This document shows, piece after piece, positions 13,090 to 13,894 of a DNA stretch of 13,894 nt. The position numbers and the translations under genes were made by a program. Source of the stretch: an uncultured Bacilli bacterium (GTDB lineage: Bacteria; Bacillota_I; Bacilli_A; RF39; UBA660); the NCBI GenBank assembly GCA_947631525.1, contig CANRLQ010000018.1, forward strand, positions 1-13,894, in the 5' to 3' direction. The notes under the pieces were generated by a model. That model worked only from the letters and a program-made list of their open reading frames with translations, was not told the origin of the DNA and did no database searches. Each line of letters starts with the position of its first letter. Within the stretch, counting starts at the first letter, position 1.

Positions 13090-13894
13090 ATGAAAAGAAT
13101 ACTTACAGGTTTAAAACCAAGTGGTGAATTAACATTAGGTAGTTTAATTGGAGGAATAAGTGGAAGTATAAAATATCAAGATCAATATGAATCATTTATT
13201 TTTGTTCCTGATTTACATGCAATAACAGTAAGTCAAGATCCCAAATTATTAAAAGAAAGAATAAGAAAAAATATAGCTTTATATATAGCAAGTGGATTAG
13301 ATCCTAAAAAGAATATTTTTTATATTCAATCAGAAAATTTATATCATGCTAATTTATCATGGGTTTTGGAATGTACAACATATATGGGTGAAGCATCAAG
13401 AATGACACAATATAAAGATAAAAGTAAAAATGGTGAAAATGTTACAGTAGGTCTTTTTACTTACCCAATTTTAATGGCAGCAGATATTCTTTTATATGAT
13501 GCTGATTTAGTACCAACAGGAATAGACCAAAAACAACATGTTGAATTGGCACGCAATATAGCTATTCGTTTTAATAATAAATATGGTGAAACCTTTAAAG
13601 TACCAGAACCAATGATACCTGAGATAGGAGCTAAAATAAAAGATTTAGTCAATCCTACTAAAAAAATGAGTAAATCAGATGATAACTATAAAGGTGTAAT
13701 TTTATTACTTGATAAAGAAGAAGATATTAGAAAAAAAATAATGGGTGCTGTAACGGATAGTGAAAATAAGGTATACTATGATGAAGAAAATAAACCAGGT
13801 ATATCAAATTTACTTACCATTTATGCAACATTAAAAAATATAACAATTAAAGAAACTGAAGAATATTTTAAGGATAGTAATTATGGTAATTTAA
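13090..13894 (+). CDS. trpS: Tryptophanyl-tRNA synthetase (3' end beyond window)
   Basis: 268 residues are visible and the frame is still open at the right edge; the family is about 330 residues, so roughly the last fifth is missing. It charges tRNA-Trp (EC 6.1.1.2). The class I features are clear: the N-terminal GLKPSGELTLGS carries the HIGH-equivalent TLGS (residues 15-18), and KMSKS is at residues 192-196. Between them are the TrpRS segments TYPILMAADILLYDADLVP and GIDQKQHVELARNIA, which build the tryptophan pocket. The position normally Asn in T/HxGN is Ser here. The ATG at 13090 follows AGGAGG (13079-13084) by 5 nt. Expression is controlled by the upstream Trp-specific T-box, which independently confirms the amino acid. 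Confidence 0.97.
   Translation, partial: MKRILTGLKPSGELTLGSLIGGISGSIKYQDQYESFIFVPDLHAITVSQDPKLLKERIRKNIALYIASGLDPKKNIFYIQSENLYHANLSWVLECTTYMGEASRMTQYKDKSKNGENVTVGLFTYPILMAADILLYDADLVPTGIDQKQHVELARNIAIRFNNKYGETFKVPEPMIPEIGAKIKDLVNPTKKMSKSDDNYKGVILLLDKEEDIRKKIMGAVTDSENKVYYDEENKPGISNLLTIYATLKNITIKETEEYFKDSNYGNL

Noticed and set aside
13461..13652. Minus-strand open frame of 63 codons
   Set aside because: It is antisense to trpS conserved segments.
1..13894. Mobile element, CRISPR array, tRNA or attachment site
   Set aside because: No transposase or integrase reading frame, no spaced direct repeats and no tRNA cloverleaf or T-loop sequence were found; composition is even throughout.

Overview
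The window is very AT-rich bacterial DNA from a low-GC Bacillota. It uses the standard bacterial code: Trp codons are TGG and TGA acts as a stop at the end of mreC. The gene content, the order of the sporulation and cell-shape genes, the T-box and the L21 leader point to the Bacilli side of the phylum. A reduced, host-associated lineage is my inference; I cannot name a genus. All confident genes are on the + strand. I see no insertion sequence, phage gene, tRNA, rRNA or CRISPR array.

Positions 1-7752 hold stand-alone transcription units, most with their own sigma-A-like promoter and intrinsic terminator. In order they are the tail of an unidentified CDS, a divergent adenylate-forming (ANL) enzyme, a large membrane hybrid histidine kinase with two near-duplicate receiver domains and an HPt domain, a NT5C-like HAD nucleotidase, a protein I do not recognise, and archaeal/eukaryote-type prolyl-tRNA synthetase (proS).

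Positions 7753-12776 form a compact cluster: spoIIB-like SPOR protein, radC, mreC, mreD, spoIVFA-like, spoIVFB, rplU, ysxB/prp, rpmA. This is the gene order of the Bacillus subtilis spoIIB-maf-radC-mreBCD-minCD-spoIVFAB-rplU-ysxB-rpmA-spo0B-obg region, with maf, mreB, minC, minD, spo0B and obg absent from this place. Several genes overlap, which suggests translational coupling. The ribosomal part has its own promoter and an L21-type leader. L27 carries an N-terminal extension that the neighbouring Prp protease would remove. The spoIVFA/spoIVFB pair suggests an endospore former, or a recent descendant of one.

Positions 12777-13894 hold a promoter, a tryptophan T-box leader (specifier UGG, acceptor-pairing UGGC, leader terminator) and trpS, which runs off the right edge. 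This unit should respond to uncharged tRNA-Trp.

I found no convincing new multi-gene system. The items most worth following up are the ANL enzyme with degraded core motifs, the orphan tandem-receiver kinase, the unknown 223-residue protein, and the reduced mre/spoIVF cluster.
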